Shown here one piece after another: positions 13,590-22,020 of a DNA stretch of 64,000 nucleotides. The stretch's first letter is position 1. Each line of letters begins with the position of its first letter. The translations under genes and the position numbers were made by a program. The stretch spans positions 1 through 64,000 of the forward strand of contig CAMARK010000004.1 in the NCBI GenBank assembly GCA_945860205.1, read 5' to 3'. The DNA comes from Reyranella massiliensis 521 (lineage in GTDB: Bacteria; Pseudomonadota; Alphaproteobacteria; Reyranellales; Reyranellaceae). The notes beneath the pieces were generated by a model. It was not told where the DNA came from and ran no database searches. It worked only from the letters and a program-made list of their open reading frames with translations.

Positions 13590-14837
13590 TCAGGCGGCGT
13601 CGAGGTCGTAAGCCGTATGTAATGCCCGCACCGCAAGCTCGGTGTATTCGGCCGCCACCAGGACGCTGATCTTGATCTCCGACGTCGAGATCACCTGGAT
13701 GTTTATGCCCTTGGCCGCGAGCGTCTCGAACATCTTCAGCGCCACGCCAGCATGGCTGCGCATGCCGACGCCGATCACCGAGACCTTGGCCACGTTGATG
13801 TCCGACTGGACTTCGGCGAACTTGAGGTCCGCCTTGGCCTGCTCGAGCTCCTGCACCGCGCGCACGAGGTCGGCCCGCGGCACCGTGAACGTGATGTCGG
13901 TCGAGCTGCCGTCGAGCGAGACGTTCTGCACGATCATGTCGACGTTGATGTTGGCCGCCGCCAGCGGCCCGAAGATCGCCGCCGCCACGCCCGGCCGGTC
14001 AGGCACATGGGTGACGGTGACCTTGGCCTCGTCCTTGGAGAAGGCGATGCCGCTCACGACGGATTTCTCGAGCCCCTGGGCCATGATTTCGTCCTCGTCC
14101 ACAACCAGCGTGCCAGGCAGATCGCTACCGAGTGCGGCGTCAAACGACGACAGCACCTGCACGCGCACATGATGATTCATCGCCAGCTCGACCGAGCGCG
14201 TCTGCAGGACCTTCGAGCCCTGCGAGGCCATTTCGAGCATCTCCTCGTAGGTCACGCGATCGATCTTCTGCGCCTTCTCGACGATCCGGGGATCGGTCGT
14301 GTAGACGCCGTCGACGTCGGTGTAGATGTCGCAGCGTTCGGCCTTGAGCGCCGCCGCCAGCGCCACCGCCGACGTGTCAGAACCGCCGCGGCCGAGCGTG
14401 GTGATGCGGCCCTCGGGCGAGAGGCCCTGGAAGCCCGGCACGATCGGCACTTCACCCGCCGTCATGGTCCGCGCCATTTCGGTGGTGTCGATGTCGATGA
14501 TGCGCGCCTTGGCATGCGCCCCATCGGTACGGATCGGGATCTGCCACGACACCCAGGAGCGCGCCTTCACGCCCTCCTGCTGCAGCACCAGCGCCAGCAG
14601 CCCCACCGTCACCTGCTCGCCCGTCGCCACGACGACATCGTACTCGCGCGGATCGGGCAGGTCGGACACTTCGCTGACCCACTTCACGAGCTGGTTGGTG
14701 GCGCCCGACATGGCCGAGACCACGACCGCAACCTCGTTGCCGCGCGCGACCTCGGCCTTGATCTTGCGCGCGGCATTCTTGATCCGCTCGATGTCGCCGA
14801 CCGAAGTCCCGCCGAATTTGAGAACGATGCGCGCCAT
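13590..14837 (-). CDS. lysC: Aspartate kinase
   Basis: MARIVLKFGGTSVGD, GRGGSDTSAVALAAAL, C-terminal ACT domains. Confidence 0.97.
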   Translation of the reverse strand: MARIVLKFGGTSVGDIERIKNAARKIKAEVARGNEVAVVVSAMSGATNQLVKWVSEVSDLPDPREYDVVVATGEQVTVGLLALVLQQEGVKARSWVSWQIPIRTDGAHAKARIIDIDTTEMARTMTAGEVPIVPGFQGLSPEGRITTLGRGGSDTSAVALAAALKAERCDIYTDVDGVYTTDPRIVEKAQKIDRVTYEEMLEMASQGSKVLQTRSVELAMNHHVRVQVLSSFDAALGSDLPGTLVVDEDEIMAQGLEKSVVSGIAFSKDEAKVTVTHVPDRPGVAAAIFGPLAAANINVDMIVQNVSLDGSSTDITFTVPRADLVRAVQELEQAKADLKFAEVQSDINVAKVSVIGVGMRSHAGVALKMFETLAAKGINIQVISTSEIKISVLVAAEYTELAVRALHTAYDLDAA

Positions 14838-14927
14838 TGCCTGCTCGAAGATCCTGCTCGAAGGGGAAGCCCCCGCCCGGAAAGCGCGGTATAGACACCG
14901 CCGACACCATATGGGTCAAGCGCAGCC

Positions 14928-15737
14928 ATGAGCCACCCTTCGCATAACCCGGCCCGATCGTCCGCTCCCTCGACCGTGGATCCGGCCGAGGTAGAGCGTT
15001 TTTCGCGCATCGCCGACGAGTGGTGGGACCCCAACGGCAAGTTCGCGCCGCTGCATCGCCTGGGCCCCGTCCGCATCGGCTACATCCGCGACCGCGCCGC
15101 CACCCATTTTAGCCGCGAGGCGCTGTCGGGCCAGCCTCTCAAGGGTCTTTCCGTGCTCGACATCGGCTGCGGCGGCGGCCTGCTGAGCGAGCCGATGGCC
15201 CGTCTCGGCGCCACGGTTACCGGCGTCGATGCCTCGGCCCGCAACATCGCCGTCGCCTCCCTCCATGCCGGCCGCCAGGGCCTGTCCATCGACTACCGCC
15301 AGGACACCGCCGAAGCCCTGGCCAGCAGCGCCGCCCAGTTCGATATCGTGCTGGCGCTCGAGATCGTCGAGCACGTGGCCGACGTCGACCTGTTCCTCAA
15401 ATCCTGCGCCCGGCTGGTGAAGCCCGGCGGGCTGATTTTCGTCTCCACCCTCAATCGCACCGCCAAGGCCTGGGCGCTGGCCATCGCCGGGGCCGAGTAC
15501 ATCCTGGGCTGGCTGCCGCGCGGCACGCACGACTGGAAGAAGTTCTTAAAGCCCTCCGAGGTCGTGCGTGGCCTCGAGGCTGGCGGCATCACCCCCAAGG
15601 AGATCGTGGGCGTGGTCTATAGCCCCCTCAGCCGTGTCTGGAGCCTCAACAAGACCGACCTCGACGTGAACTACATGCTGTTCGGGGTCGCCCCAGGTTT
15701 CCTATCTTGCGCGCCGGATTCGACCTCAAGTTCTTGA
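14928..15737 (+). CDS. ubiG: Ubiquinone biosynthesis O-methyltransferase
   Basis: SRIADEWWDPNGKFAPLHRLGPVRIGYIRD, LDIGCGGGLLSEPMARLGATVTGVDAS. Divergent from lysC. Confidence 0.94.
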   Translation: MSHPSHNPARSSAPSTVDPAEVERFSRIADEWWDPNGKFAPLHRLGPVRIGYIRDRAATHFSREALSGQPLKGLSVLDIGCGGGLLSEPMARLGATVTGVDASARNIAVASLHAGRQGLSIDYRQDTAEALASSAAQFDIVLALEIVEHVADVDLFLKSCARLVKPGGLIFVSTLNRTAKAWALAIAGAEYILGWLPRGTHDWKKFLKPSEVVRGLEAGGITPKEIVGVVYSPLSRVWSLNKTDLDVNYMLFGVAPGFLSCAPDSTSSS

Positions 15738-15835
15738 TTTCAAACAGATATCCCGGATGGGAATGGGAAACGAAATACTGAATTTTGCGCTTCTCGTCTC
15801 GATCGCAGAGACAATAGGATTTCGTGCTGGAAATC

Positions 15836-16363
15836 CTACTTATTCCTGCCGGCCGTGTCAAATGCCGAGCTTCCAGGCCATCCCCGGCGTGCTGCGCGTC
15901 GCAGGATCGACTTCACGACGAGACGGTGAAAGGGCGTGATCAGAGCGAGATAGGCTCGGCCCAGCAGATTGTGGCAGTGCACGGCCGTGGTGACGACGAT
16001 GTCGCTGGGTCGGCGCTGAACCGAGACCCTGAAGTCGAGATGCTTGTCGTCCTCGCCCAGGATCGCCTCGTCCCCGGTGATCTCGTACACGCGAAAGATA
16101 TAAATTCGCGCCACCCCGTCGGTGACCGATCCCTGGCGAAGCTCGCGCGATGTCTTGATGCCGAAGCCGGCCACCACCGCGTCCCGCACGCCCATGAGAA
16201 GGCGAAGCCCGGGCCCCTGCTCGCTCAGCATGAAGCGTGTGAGGGTCTCCACGTCGTGGCTGGTGCCCTGCGGCAGGCCGATCGCATAGGCATCCACCAG
16301 ATCGGCGCCCGCGAATCGATCGGCGATGCGGCTCCCGGTCGGCAGCGCCACCGCGCCGGCCAC
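15836..16363 (-). CDS. DUF2867-like protein
   Basis: GTG start at 16363 (VAGAVALPTGSRIADRFAGADLVDAYAIGLPQG), right after the DUF1178 stop. Sequence resembles DUF2867. The listed 416-aa ORF overextends into the DUF1178 gene. Confidence 0.7.
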   Translation of the reverse strand: MAGAVALPTGSRIADRFAGADLVDAYAIGLPQGTSHDVETLTRFMLSEQGPGLRLLMGVRDAVVAGFGIKTSRELRQGSVTDGVARIYIFRVYEITGDEAILGEDDKHLDFRVSVQRRPSDIVVTTAVHCHNLLGRAYLALITPFHRLVVKSILRRAARRGWPGSSAFDTAGRNK

Positions 16364-16365
16364 CG

Positions 16366-16848
16366 CTAGTTCCCCCGCGGGATCCAGGGCAGGCGGCCGA
16401 ATTCGATGCCCTCGTCGGCCAGCGCCTCGGCCTCTTCGTCGGTGGTCTGGCCGTAGATGCCGCGCTTGTCGCTCTCGCCGTAGTGGATCTTGCGCGCCTC
16501 CTCGGCGAACTTCTCGCCGACCGGCTCGAGGTTCTTCTCGACCTGCTCGCGGAGCTTCAGCAGCGTCTCGCGCATCTCCTTGGGCATCGCCTGGGCGAGT
16601 GCCGCCATCTGAGGATCGGGCGTCGCTGGCTGCTTTGGGGTCGTTTCGGCTGGCGCTTCGATGGGAGCCGGAGCGCTCTTGCTGCCTTTGCCGATGCGCG
16701 GCGCCATCGGCGCCCTCGTGATCTTCGCGCTTCCGCACGCCGGACAGCCGATCAGGGAACGCTTTTCCTGACGCTCGTAGGTCTTGCCGTCCTTGAACCA
16801 GCTGTCGAACTCGTGGCCCTTGGCGCAGCGCAGGCGATACAAAATCAT
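16366..16848 (-). CDS. DUF1178 family protein
   Basis: MILYRLRCAKGHEFDSWFKDGKTYERQEKRSLIGCPACGSAKITRAPMAPRI. Start chosen at 16848. Confidence 0.9.
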   Translation of the reverse strand: MILYRLRCAKGHEFDSWFKDGKTYERQEKRSLIGCPACGSAKITRAPMAPRIGKGSKSAPAPIEAPAETTPKQPATPDPQMAALAQAMPKEMRETLLKLREQVEKNLEPVGEKFAEEARKIHYGESDKRGIYGQTTDEEAEALADEGIEFGRLPWIPRGN

Positions 16849-16934
16849 GACAGTCCAAAAATGGTGGCTTGTCGCATAAGACGCAAGGCCCGATTGTCTC
16901 GCCCCCTCCTCCGTATTTCGCCGCACCCCGAGCC

Positions 16935-17801
16935 ATGGACCTCCAACCTTCCAACCTCAAAGCCGCCGCCTGGATGGCCGGATGGCTATCGGCAATGCTG
17001 GTCATGGCGATCGCCGGCCGCGAGGCCACGCGCGAGCTCGATGTCTTCCAGATCATGGAGATGCGCTCGATCCTGGGCCTCTTCATGCTCTACCCGCTGA
17101 TCTACCTGGGCAGCGGTTTCGCAGGCCTCAAGACGGCGCGGCCCTGGCAGCACATCGCGCGCAACGTGGCGCACTACGGCGCGCAGTTCGCCTGGTTCCT
17201 GGCGCTCACCCTGATCCCGCTCGCCCAGGTCATCTCGATCGAGTTCACCATGCCGATCTGGACGGCGATCCTGGCCGTCGCCTTCCTGGGCGAACGCATG
17301 GGCCTCTGGAAGAACCTGGCGGTCGTGCTGGGCGTGGTCGGCGTCGTCATCATCGTGCGGCCGGGGACCAACGAGATCGTGCCCGGCCAGTTGATCGCGC
17401 TCGCCGCCGCCGTCGGCTTCGCCATCTCCGTCACCATGGTGAAGTCGCTGACGCGCACCGACAGCGTCGTGGCCATCCTGTTCTGGATGCTGGTGATTCA
17501 ATCAGTGATCGGACTGTTGCCCGCTATCGCCGTCTGGCAGTGGCCCTCCCCCTACGTCTGGGTCTGGATCCTCGTGATCGCCTTCCTCGGCACCTACTCA
17601 CACTATTGCCTGACCCGCGCGATGCTCCACGCCGACGCGACCATCGTCGTGCCGATGGATTTCCTGCGCGTGCCGCTGGCGGCGCTCACGGGATGGCTGA
17701 TCTATGGCGAGCGGCTCGATACCTTCACGATCCTGGGTGCCGCCCTGATCCTGTCGGGCAATCTCTTGAACCTGAAGGGCGCGGGAGCTCGCAAGCCATG
17801 A
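16935..17801 (+). CDS. EamA/DMT family transporter
   Basis: Ten-TM pattern with two EamA halves. Start chosen at MDLQPSNLKAAAW. Confidence 0.88.
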   Translation: MDLQPSNLKAAAWMAGWLSAMLVMAIAGREATRELDVFQIMEMRSILGLFMLYPLIYLGSGFAGLKTARPWQHIARNVAHYGAQFAWFLALTLIPLAQVISIEFTMPIWTAILAVAFLGERMGLWKNLAVVLGVVGVVIIVRPGTNEIVPGQLIALAAAVGFAISVTMVKSLTRTDSVVAILFWMLVIQSVIGLLPAIAVWQWPSPYVWVWILVIAFLGTYSHYCLTRAMLHADATIVVPMDFLRVPLAALTGWLIYGERLDTFTILGAALILSGNLLNLKGAGARKP

Positions 17802-18295
17802 CGGCCTCGTCCTGGATCGCGGCCTGGGCCGGCCTCGTGCCGGCGGGCGCCGGCGTCCTCGACATCGCCGCGGGCAAGGGCCGGCACACGCGCTTCTTCG
17901 CCGAGCGCGGCCACCCAATCACCGCGGTCGACCGCGATGTGAGCGGCCTGGCCACCACCGACAATATCGAAGTCATCGCAGCCGACCTCGAGGACGGTTC
18001 GCCCTGGCCGCTGGCCGGCCGCACGTTCGGCGCGGTGGTCGTGACCAACTACCTGCACCGGCCGCTTTTTCCCGTGCTGCTCGACAGCGTCGGGCCGGGC
18101 GGCGTGCTGCTCTATGAGACGTTCATGATCGGCAACGAACGCTTCGGAAAGCCGAGCCGGCCCGAATTCCTGCTGAACGACGGCGAACTGCTGGAGCTGG
18201 TGCGCGGCCGCTTCTCGGTGATCGCCTACGAGGCGCGGATGATCAGCGAACCCGCGATGGCGATGGTCCAGCGGATCGCGGCGCGTCTTCTGTGA
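17798..18295 (+). CDS. Class I SAM-dependent methyltransferase
   Basis: MTASSWIAAWAGLVPAGAGVLDIAAGKGRHTRFFAERGHPITAVDRD. ATGA overlap with the preceding gene. Confidence 0.85.
   Translation: MTASSWIAAWAGLVPAGAGVLDIAAGKGRHTRFFAERGHPITAVDRDVSGLATTDNIEVIAADLEDGSPWPLAGRTFGAVVVTNYLHRPLFPVLLDSVGPGGVLLYETFMIGNERFGKPSRPEFLLNDGELLELVRGRFSVIAYEARMISEPAMAMVQRIAARLL
18269..18288 (+). repeat. 20-bp direct repeat, left copy (3' end of the methyltransferase CDS)
   Basis: cagcggatcgcggcgcgtct, identical to 20775-20794. Confidence 0.9.
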
Positions 18296-18336
18296 AAATT
18301 GCAGTATTGGCGGTTCGATTCCGTCTCGGGGCACCA
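18292..18336 (+). pseudogene. tRNA-Phe(GAA)-like 3' half remnant (anticodon region to encoded CCA)
   Basis: GTGAAAATTGCAGTATTGGCGGTTCGATTCCGTCTCGGGGCACCA: GAA anticodon context, 5-bp T stem GGCGG/CCGTC with TTCGATT loop, 7-nt acceptor strand TCGGGGC, then ACCA. No 5' half upstream (that sequence is CDS). Confidence 0.72.
18320..18336 (+). repeat. 17-bp tRNA-3'-end direct repeat, left copy
   Basis: tccgtctcggggcacca, identical to 20747-20763. Confidence 0.9.
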
Positions 18337-18627
18337 ACCACTTTTATTCTGTCAAAGGCATCAGGCACTTAGCGCCTGGTGCGACACGCCTGACGAAATT
18401 GGAACCACACTCCCGCAGGCTTGGTAGCCAATTCGCGACTCCTTGAACGCGTTACTCGCGTCCAGCAAACCCAGCGAACGAGGTCCGCTTTCCACCCGAT
18501 AGCGGACATGCGGCAGTCTTCTCGGCATGTCCGCTTAGTGCCATATGCCGACATGGACGACCCATGCCGGCCGCGTCATTGCCCAGCCGGTTAACCCCTT
18601 CTACGATCCGGGGTATGGGGAATTCCT

Positions 18628-20427
18628 TTGGCACGTGAGCAGCGCCGACTAGCAGCAATCGTTGCAGTCGATGTAGTCGGCTATTCCCGCCTGATGGGCC
18701 GGGACGAGAGCGGCACGGTGGCGCGCCTGCGAGAGCATCGCCAGCAGCGCTTGGAGCCGGTACTGACCCGGCACGGTGGCCGCCTGGTCAAGCTGACCGG
18801 CGATGGTGCTTTGGTCGAGTTCCCCAGTGCGGTCGATGCGCTTGGCGCTGCCATCGAGTTCCAGCAGGCCATGGCCGAGGTCAATCGAGACCAGCCTGAG
18901 GACACCGCCATCGTGTTCCGGGCCGGGCTTCATCTCGGCGACCTGATCGTGGACGGCGATGATCTCTACGGCGACGGTGTGAACGTGGCAGCCCGGCTTG
19001 AGGCGGAAGCATCCGCGGGTGGCATCGTCGTCTCGCGCGCCATTCGTGAAGCGGTCGAGGGCCGACTCAAGGCCAAGCTTCACGCGCTGGGCGAACTCAC
19101 GCTCAAAAATATCGAGCGTCCGATCAGAGCCTTCCGGGTGGAGTGGGATGCAACTGACTGGCAGGCGGCGGTTGCGCTCCCACCTGAACCTATAGGGCAA
19201 GCGGCGATCGTTGCGCCGGCCCTCGCCCTGCCCGACAAGCCGTCGATTGCCGTCCTGCCATTTCAGAACATGAGCGGTGACCCAGAGCAGGAGTACTTCG
19301 CTGACGGCATGGTCGAGGACATCATCACCGCGCTGTCGCGGTTCAAGTCCCTGTTCGTCATCGCGCGCAATTCGAGCTTCACCTACAAAGGACGCGCCAT
19401 CGACATCAAGCAGGTCGGACGGGAGCTGGGCGTGCGCTACGTCCTGGAAGGCAGCGTGCGCAAGGCCGCGAACAAGATACGCATCACCGGCCAGCTCATC
19501 GATGGCGAGAGCGGTGCTCACTTGTGGGCGGATCGCTTTGATGGATCGCTGGAGGATATCTTCGAGCTCCAGGATCAAGTGACGACAAGCGTTGTCGGTG
19601 CGATCGCTCCCAAGATAACGCAGGCGGAGATGGAGCGTGCCAGGCGCAAGTCGGCCGGGAACCTCGACGCCTACGACTGTTTCCTGCGCGGCATCGCACA
19701 GGGCGACATCATGACACGCGAAGCCCAGGAAAATGCCCTTGAGTTCCACCGCCACGCCATTGAACTCGATAAGGACTTTCCCACGCCCCATGGGATGATC
19801 GCCCGCATCTATTCATTCCGCGTGCAGCAGGGTTGGAGCGTCGACAAGGAGTGGGAACAGGCGGAGATCAGGCGCTTGGCCAACCGCGTCGCGGAAATCG
19901 GCCACGACGACGCCGAGGCCCTGTGTTGGGCCGGCCACTCGATTGCGGTCGTCTGCCGGGAGCTCGAGAGCGGAGCGGTTCTCATCGATCGGGCACTGGC
20001 AATCAACCCGAACCTGGCGGTCGGTTGGCAAACCCGAGGGTGGGTCAGCGTGCTGCTTGGCGAGCATCAAATGGCGCTCAACCAGATCGCGCGAGCGCAA
20101 CGTCTGAACCCGATGGATCCGGAAAGTTACCTTTCGGACGGAGGCATGGGGGCCGCCAACCTTGGCCTGCGCAAATATGACGAAGCGGTAAAATGGCTGG
20201 GCAAGGCCCTTGCGCGTCAACCCAACTGGATGATCCCCAAGCGACAGTTAGTGGTCGCGAACGCGCATGCCGGCAACATCGAGGAGGCACGCAGGCTTTT
20301 GCAGGAATTAAGGATTGCAGACCCGCTGTTGCGCCTGTCGAATTTCAGAAGCTACACGCTTTGGCGCAAGCCCGCGGATATTGAAATGATGCTCGAAGGC
20401 CTGCGCCTTGCAGGATTACCTGACTAG
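18628..20427 (+). CDS. Adenylate/guanylate cyclase domain protein with TolB-like and TPR regions
   Basis: Class III cyclase motifs (RLAAIVAVDVVGYSRLMGRDESGT, LTGDGALVEF), TolB-like KPSIAVLPFQNMSGDPEQEYFADGMVEDIITALSR, C-terminal TPRs. TTG start. Confidence 0.9.
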   Translation: MAREQRRLAAIVAVDVVGYSRLMGRDESGTVARLREHRQQRLEPVLTRHGGRLVKLTGDGALVEFPSAVDALGAAIEFQQAMAEVNRDQPEDTAIVFRAGLHLGDLIVDGDDLYGDGVNVAARLEAEASAGGIVVSRAIREAVEGRLKAKLHALGELTLKNIERPIRAFRVEWDATDWQAAVALPPEPIGQAAIVAPALALPDKPSIAVLPFQNMSGDPEQEYFADGMVEDIITALSRFKSLFVIARNSSFTYKGRAIDIKQVGRELGVRYVLEGSVRKAANKIRITGQLIDGESGAHLWADRFDGSLEDIFELQDQVTTSVVGAIAPKITQAEMERARRKSAGNLDAYDCFLRGIAQGDIMTREAQENALEFHRHAIELDKDFPTPHGMIARIYSFRVQQGWSVDKEWEQAEIRRLANRVAEIGHDDAEALCWAGHSIAVVCRELESGAVLIDRALAINPNLAVGWQTRGWVSVLLGEHQMALNQIARAQRLNPMDPESYLSDGGMGAANLGLRKYDEAVKWLGKALARQPNWMIPKRQLVVANAHAGNIEEARRLLQELRIADPLLRLSNFRSYTLWRKPADIEMMLEGLRLAGLPD

Positions 20428-20746
20428 CACATACCGGTCATGCGAGATTCACTAATCGCTCAAGACACGCATGCTTTGTAGGTGTAGGCAATCAAGGCTG
20501 CAGACTGATCGATCTCCGCAATGTTCACGCTTGCAAGTGTGCGAGGCAGCCATGTCGGCTGTGGGTCATTCGCGTCGTCCGGAGGGGGCGTCGATCACTT
20601 CTGGTCTGGCCCCATTAGCGGACGTCCGAGGATGGCCTAAGTGGGTCTGAAGGTGCGACACCTTTCCGTGGCATGCCCCGGAATGTTGTGGGAAGTTTCT
20701 CTGTCGCACCTGCCAGTAAGTGCTTGATCTAGTTGGTTTGCCGCAG

Positions 20747-20763
20747 TCCGTCTCGGGGCACCA
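20747..20763 (+). repeat. 17-bp tRNA-3'-end direct repeat, right copy
   Basis: tccgtctcggggcacca, identical to 18320-18336. The bases just upstream do not match the left copy. Confidence 0.9.
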
Positions 20764-20774
20764 TGCTCTTTCGG

Positions 20775-20794
20775 CAGCGGATCGCGGCGCGTCT
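20775..20794 (+). repeat. 20-bp direct repeat, right copy
   Basis: cagcggatcgcggcgcgtct, identical to 18269-18288. Confidence 0.9.
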
Positions 20795-20795
20795 C

Positions 20796-20826
20796 TTGTC
20801 ATCCTGAGCGAAGCGAAGGATGACAA
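20796..20826. repeat. Palindromic hairpin element (ttgtcatcct...aggatgacaa)
   Basis: Perfect 10-bp stem 20796-20805/20817-20826, loop gagcgaagcga. Lies between the 20-bp repeat and the stop of the nitrilase-family gene. Confidence 0.8.
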
Positions 20827-20845
20827 TATTGATGTAACAGCGCTT

Positions 20846-21727
20846 TTACTCGGCAGCTTTCGCCATCGCCGCCTTGTGCAGCACAGGCGCCGCGTATTTT
20901 CGATCGTGCTGCAGCGACGGCACCATCTTGCGCGCTTCCTCGACCTTGGCGAGGTCGATATCGGCCACGACGAAGCCCGCGGTCTCGCCGCCGGCATCGG
21001 CCAGCACCTCGCCCCACGGGGCGATGGCGATCGAGTGGCCGTAGGTCTTGCGGTTGGAACCCTTGTGCGTGCCGACCTGGGCCGGTGCAAAGACGAAGCA
21101 GCCGGTTTCGATGGCGCGCGACCTCAGGATCGTATGCCAATGCGCCTTGCCCGTCGGCACGGTGAAGGACGACGGGATCGCCAGCATCGTGGCGCCGGCA
21201 TGCGCCAGCTCGCGATAGAGATAGGGGAAGCGCAGGTCGTAGCAGATGGTCATGCCCAGCACGCCCCACGGTGTCTCGGCCAGCACCGCGCGGTCACCCG
21301 GCTTGAAGGTCGCCGACTCGAAATAGTTCTCACCGCCGGCCAGGCGGACATCGAACATATGGATCTTGTCGTAGCTCGCCACGATGCCGCCCGAGGAATC
21401 GATCAAGTAGGAGCGGTTGCGGATCTGCTCCTCACCCTCGATACGGACATGGATGCCGCCCAGCAGGAACCAGGCGCCCGTCTCGCGCGCCGACGCGCGG
21501 CAGGCCGCCAGCATGCCGTGGCTCTCTTCCGTCTGCGCCTTCTCCAGCGTCTCGGTACGGTTGGCGCCGATCAGGCCGGTGTTTTCCGGCGTCATGATGA
21601 AGTCGGCGCCGGCGTCGCGGGCAAGCCGTGCCTGGTCCTGCACAAAGGCCACGTTATCGGCCATTTCGTTGCTGACGTTGGTCTGGATCAGACCGGCCCT
21701 GAAAGTCCCGGCTTTGAACACGGTCAT
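20846..21727 (-). CDS. Carbon-nitrogen hydrolase (Nit/omega-amidase-like)
   Basis: Glu-Lys-Cys triad contexts: FIMTPENTG, YDKIHMFDV, TICYDLRFPYLYRELAHAG. Confidence 0.92.
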   Translation of the reverse strand: MTVFKAGTFRAGLIQTNVSNEMADNVAFVQDQARLARDAGADFIMTPENTGLIGANRTETLEKAQTEESHGMLAACRASARETGAWFLLGGIHVRIEGEEQIRNRSYLIDSSGGIVASYDKIHMFDVRLAGGENYFESATFKPGDRAVLAETPWGVLGMTICYDLRFPYLYRELAHAGATMLAIPSSFTVPTGKAHWHTILRSRAIETGCFVFAPAQVGTHKGSNRKTYGHSIAIAPWGEVLADAGGETAGFVVADIDLAKVEEARKMVPSLQHDRKYAAPVLHKAAMAKAAE

Positions 21728-21738
21728 GCTAAAGTTCC

Positions 21739-21999
21739 TCAGCCCGGCTGGGCGAGCAGCGCGTCAAGCTCGCCCGCACGATCGAGGGCGGCAAGTTCGT
21801 CGGAGCCGCCGATATGCCGGCCGTTGATGAAGATCTGCGGCACGCTCGTGCGCTTGGCGCGCTCGCGCATTTCCGTTCGCTTCTTGTCGTCCATCATGAC
21901 GTCCATCTCATCGTACGCGGCGCCCTTGCCGTCGAGCAGGCTCTTGGCGCGGGCGCAGTAGCCGCAGAACTGCGTGGTGTAGATTTCGATCTTGGCCAT
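21739..21999 (-). CDS. grxC: Glutaredoxin 3
   Basis: 86 aa, IYTTQFCGYCARAKSLLD, TSVPQIFINGRHIGGSDEL. Confidence 0.95.
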   Translation of the reverse strand: MAKIEIYTTQFCGYCARAKSLLDGKGAAYDEMDVMMDDKKRTEMRERAKRTSVPQIFINGRHIGGSDELAALDRAGELDALLAQPG

Positions 22000-22020
22000 C
22001 GTGATCTCCTGGGGCGCCGA

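Noticed and set aside
20566-21090. 174-aa minus-strand ORF beyond the nitrilase gene end
   Set aside because: Off-frame extension through the nitrilase CDS and the repeat-rich spacer, with no domain.
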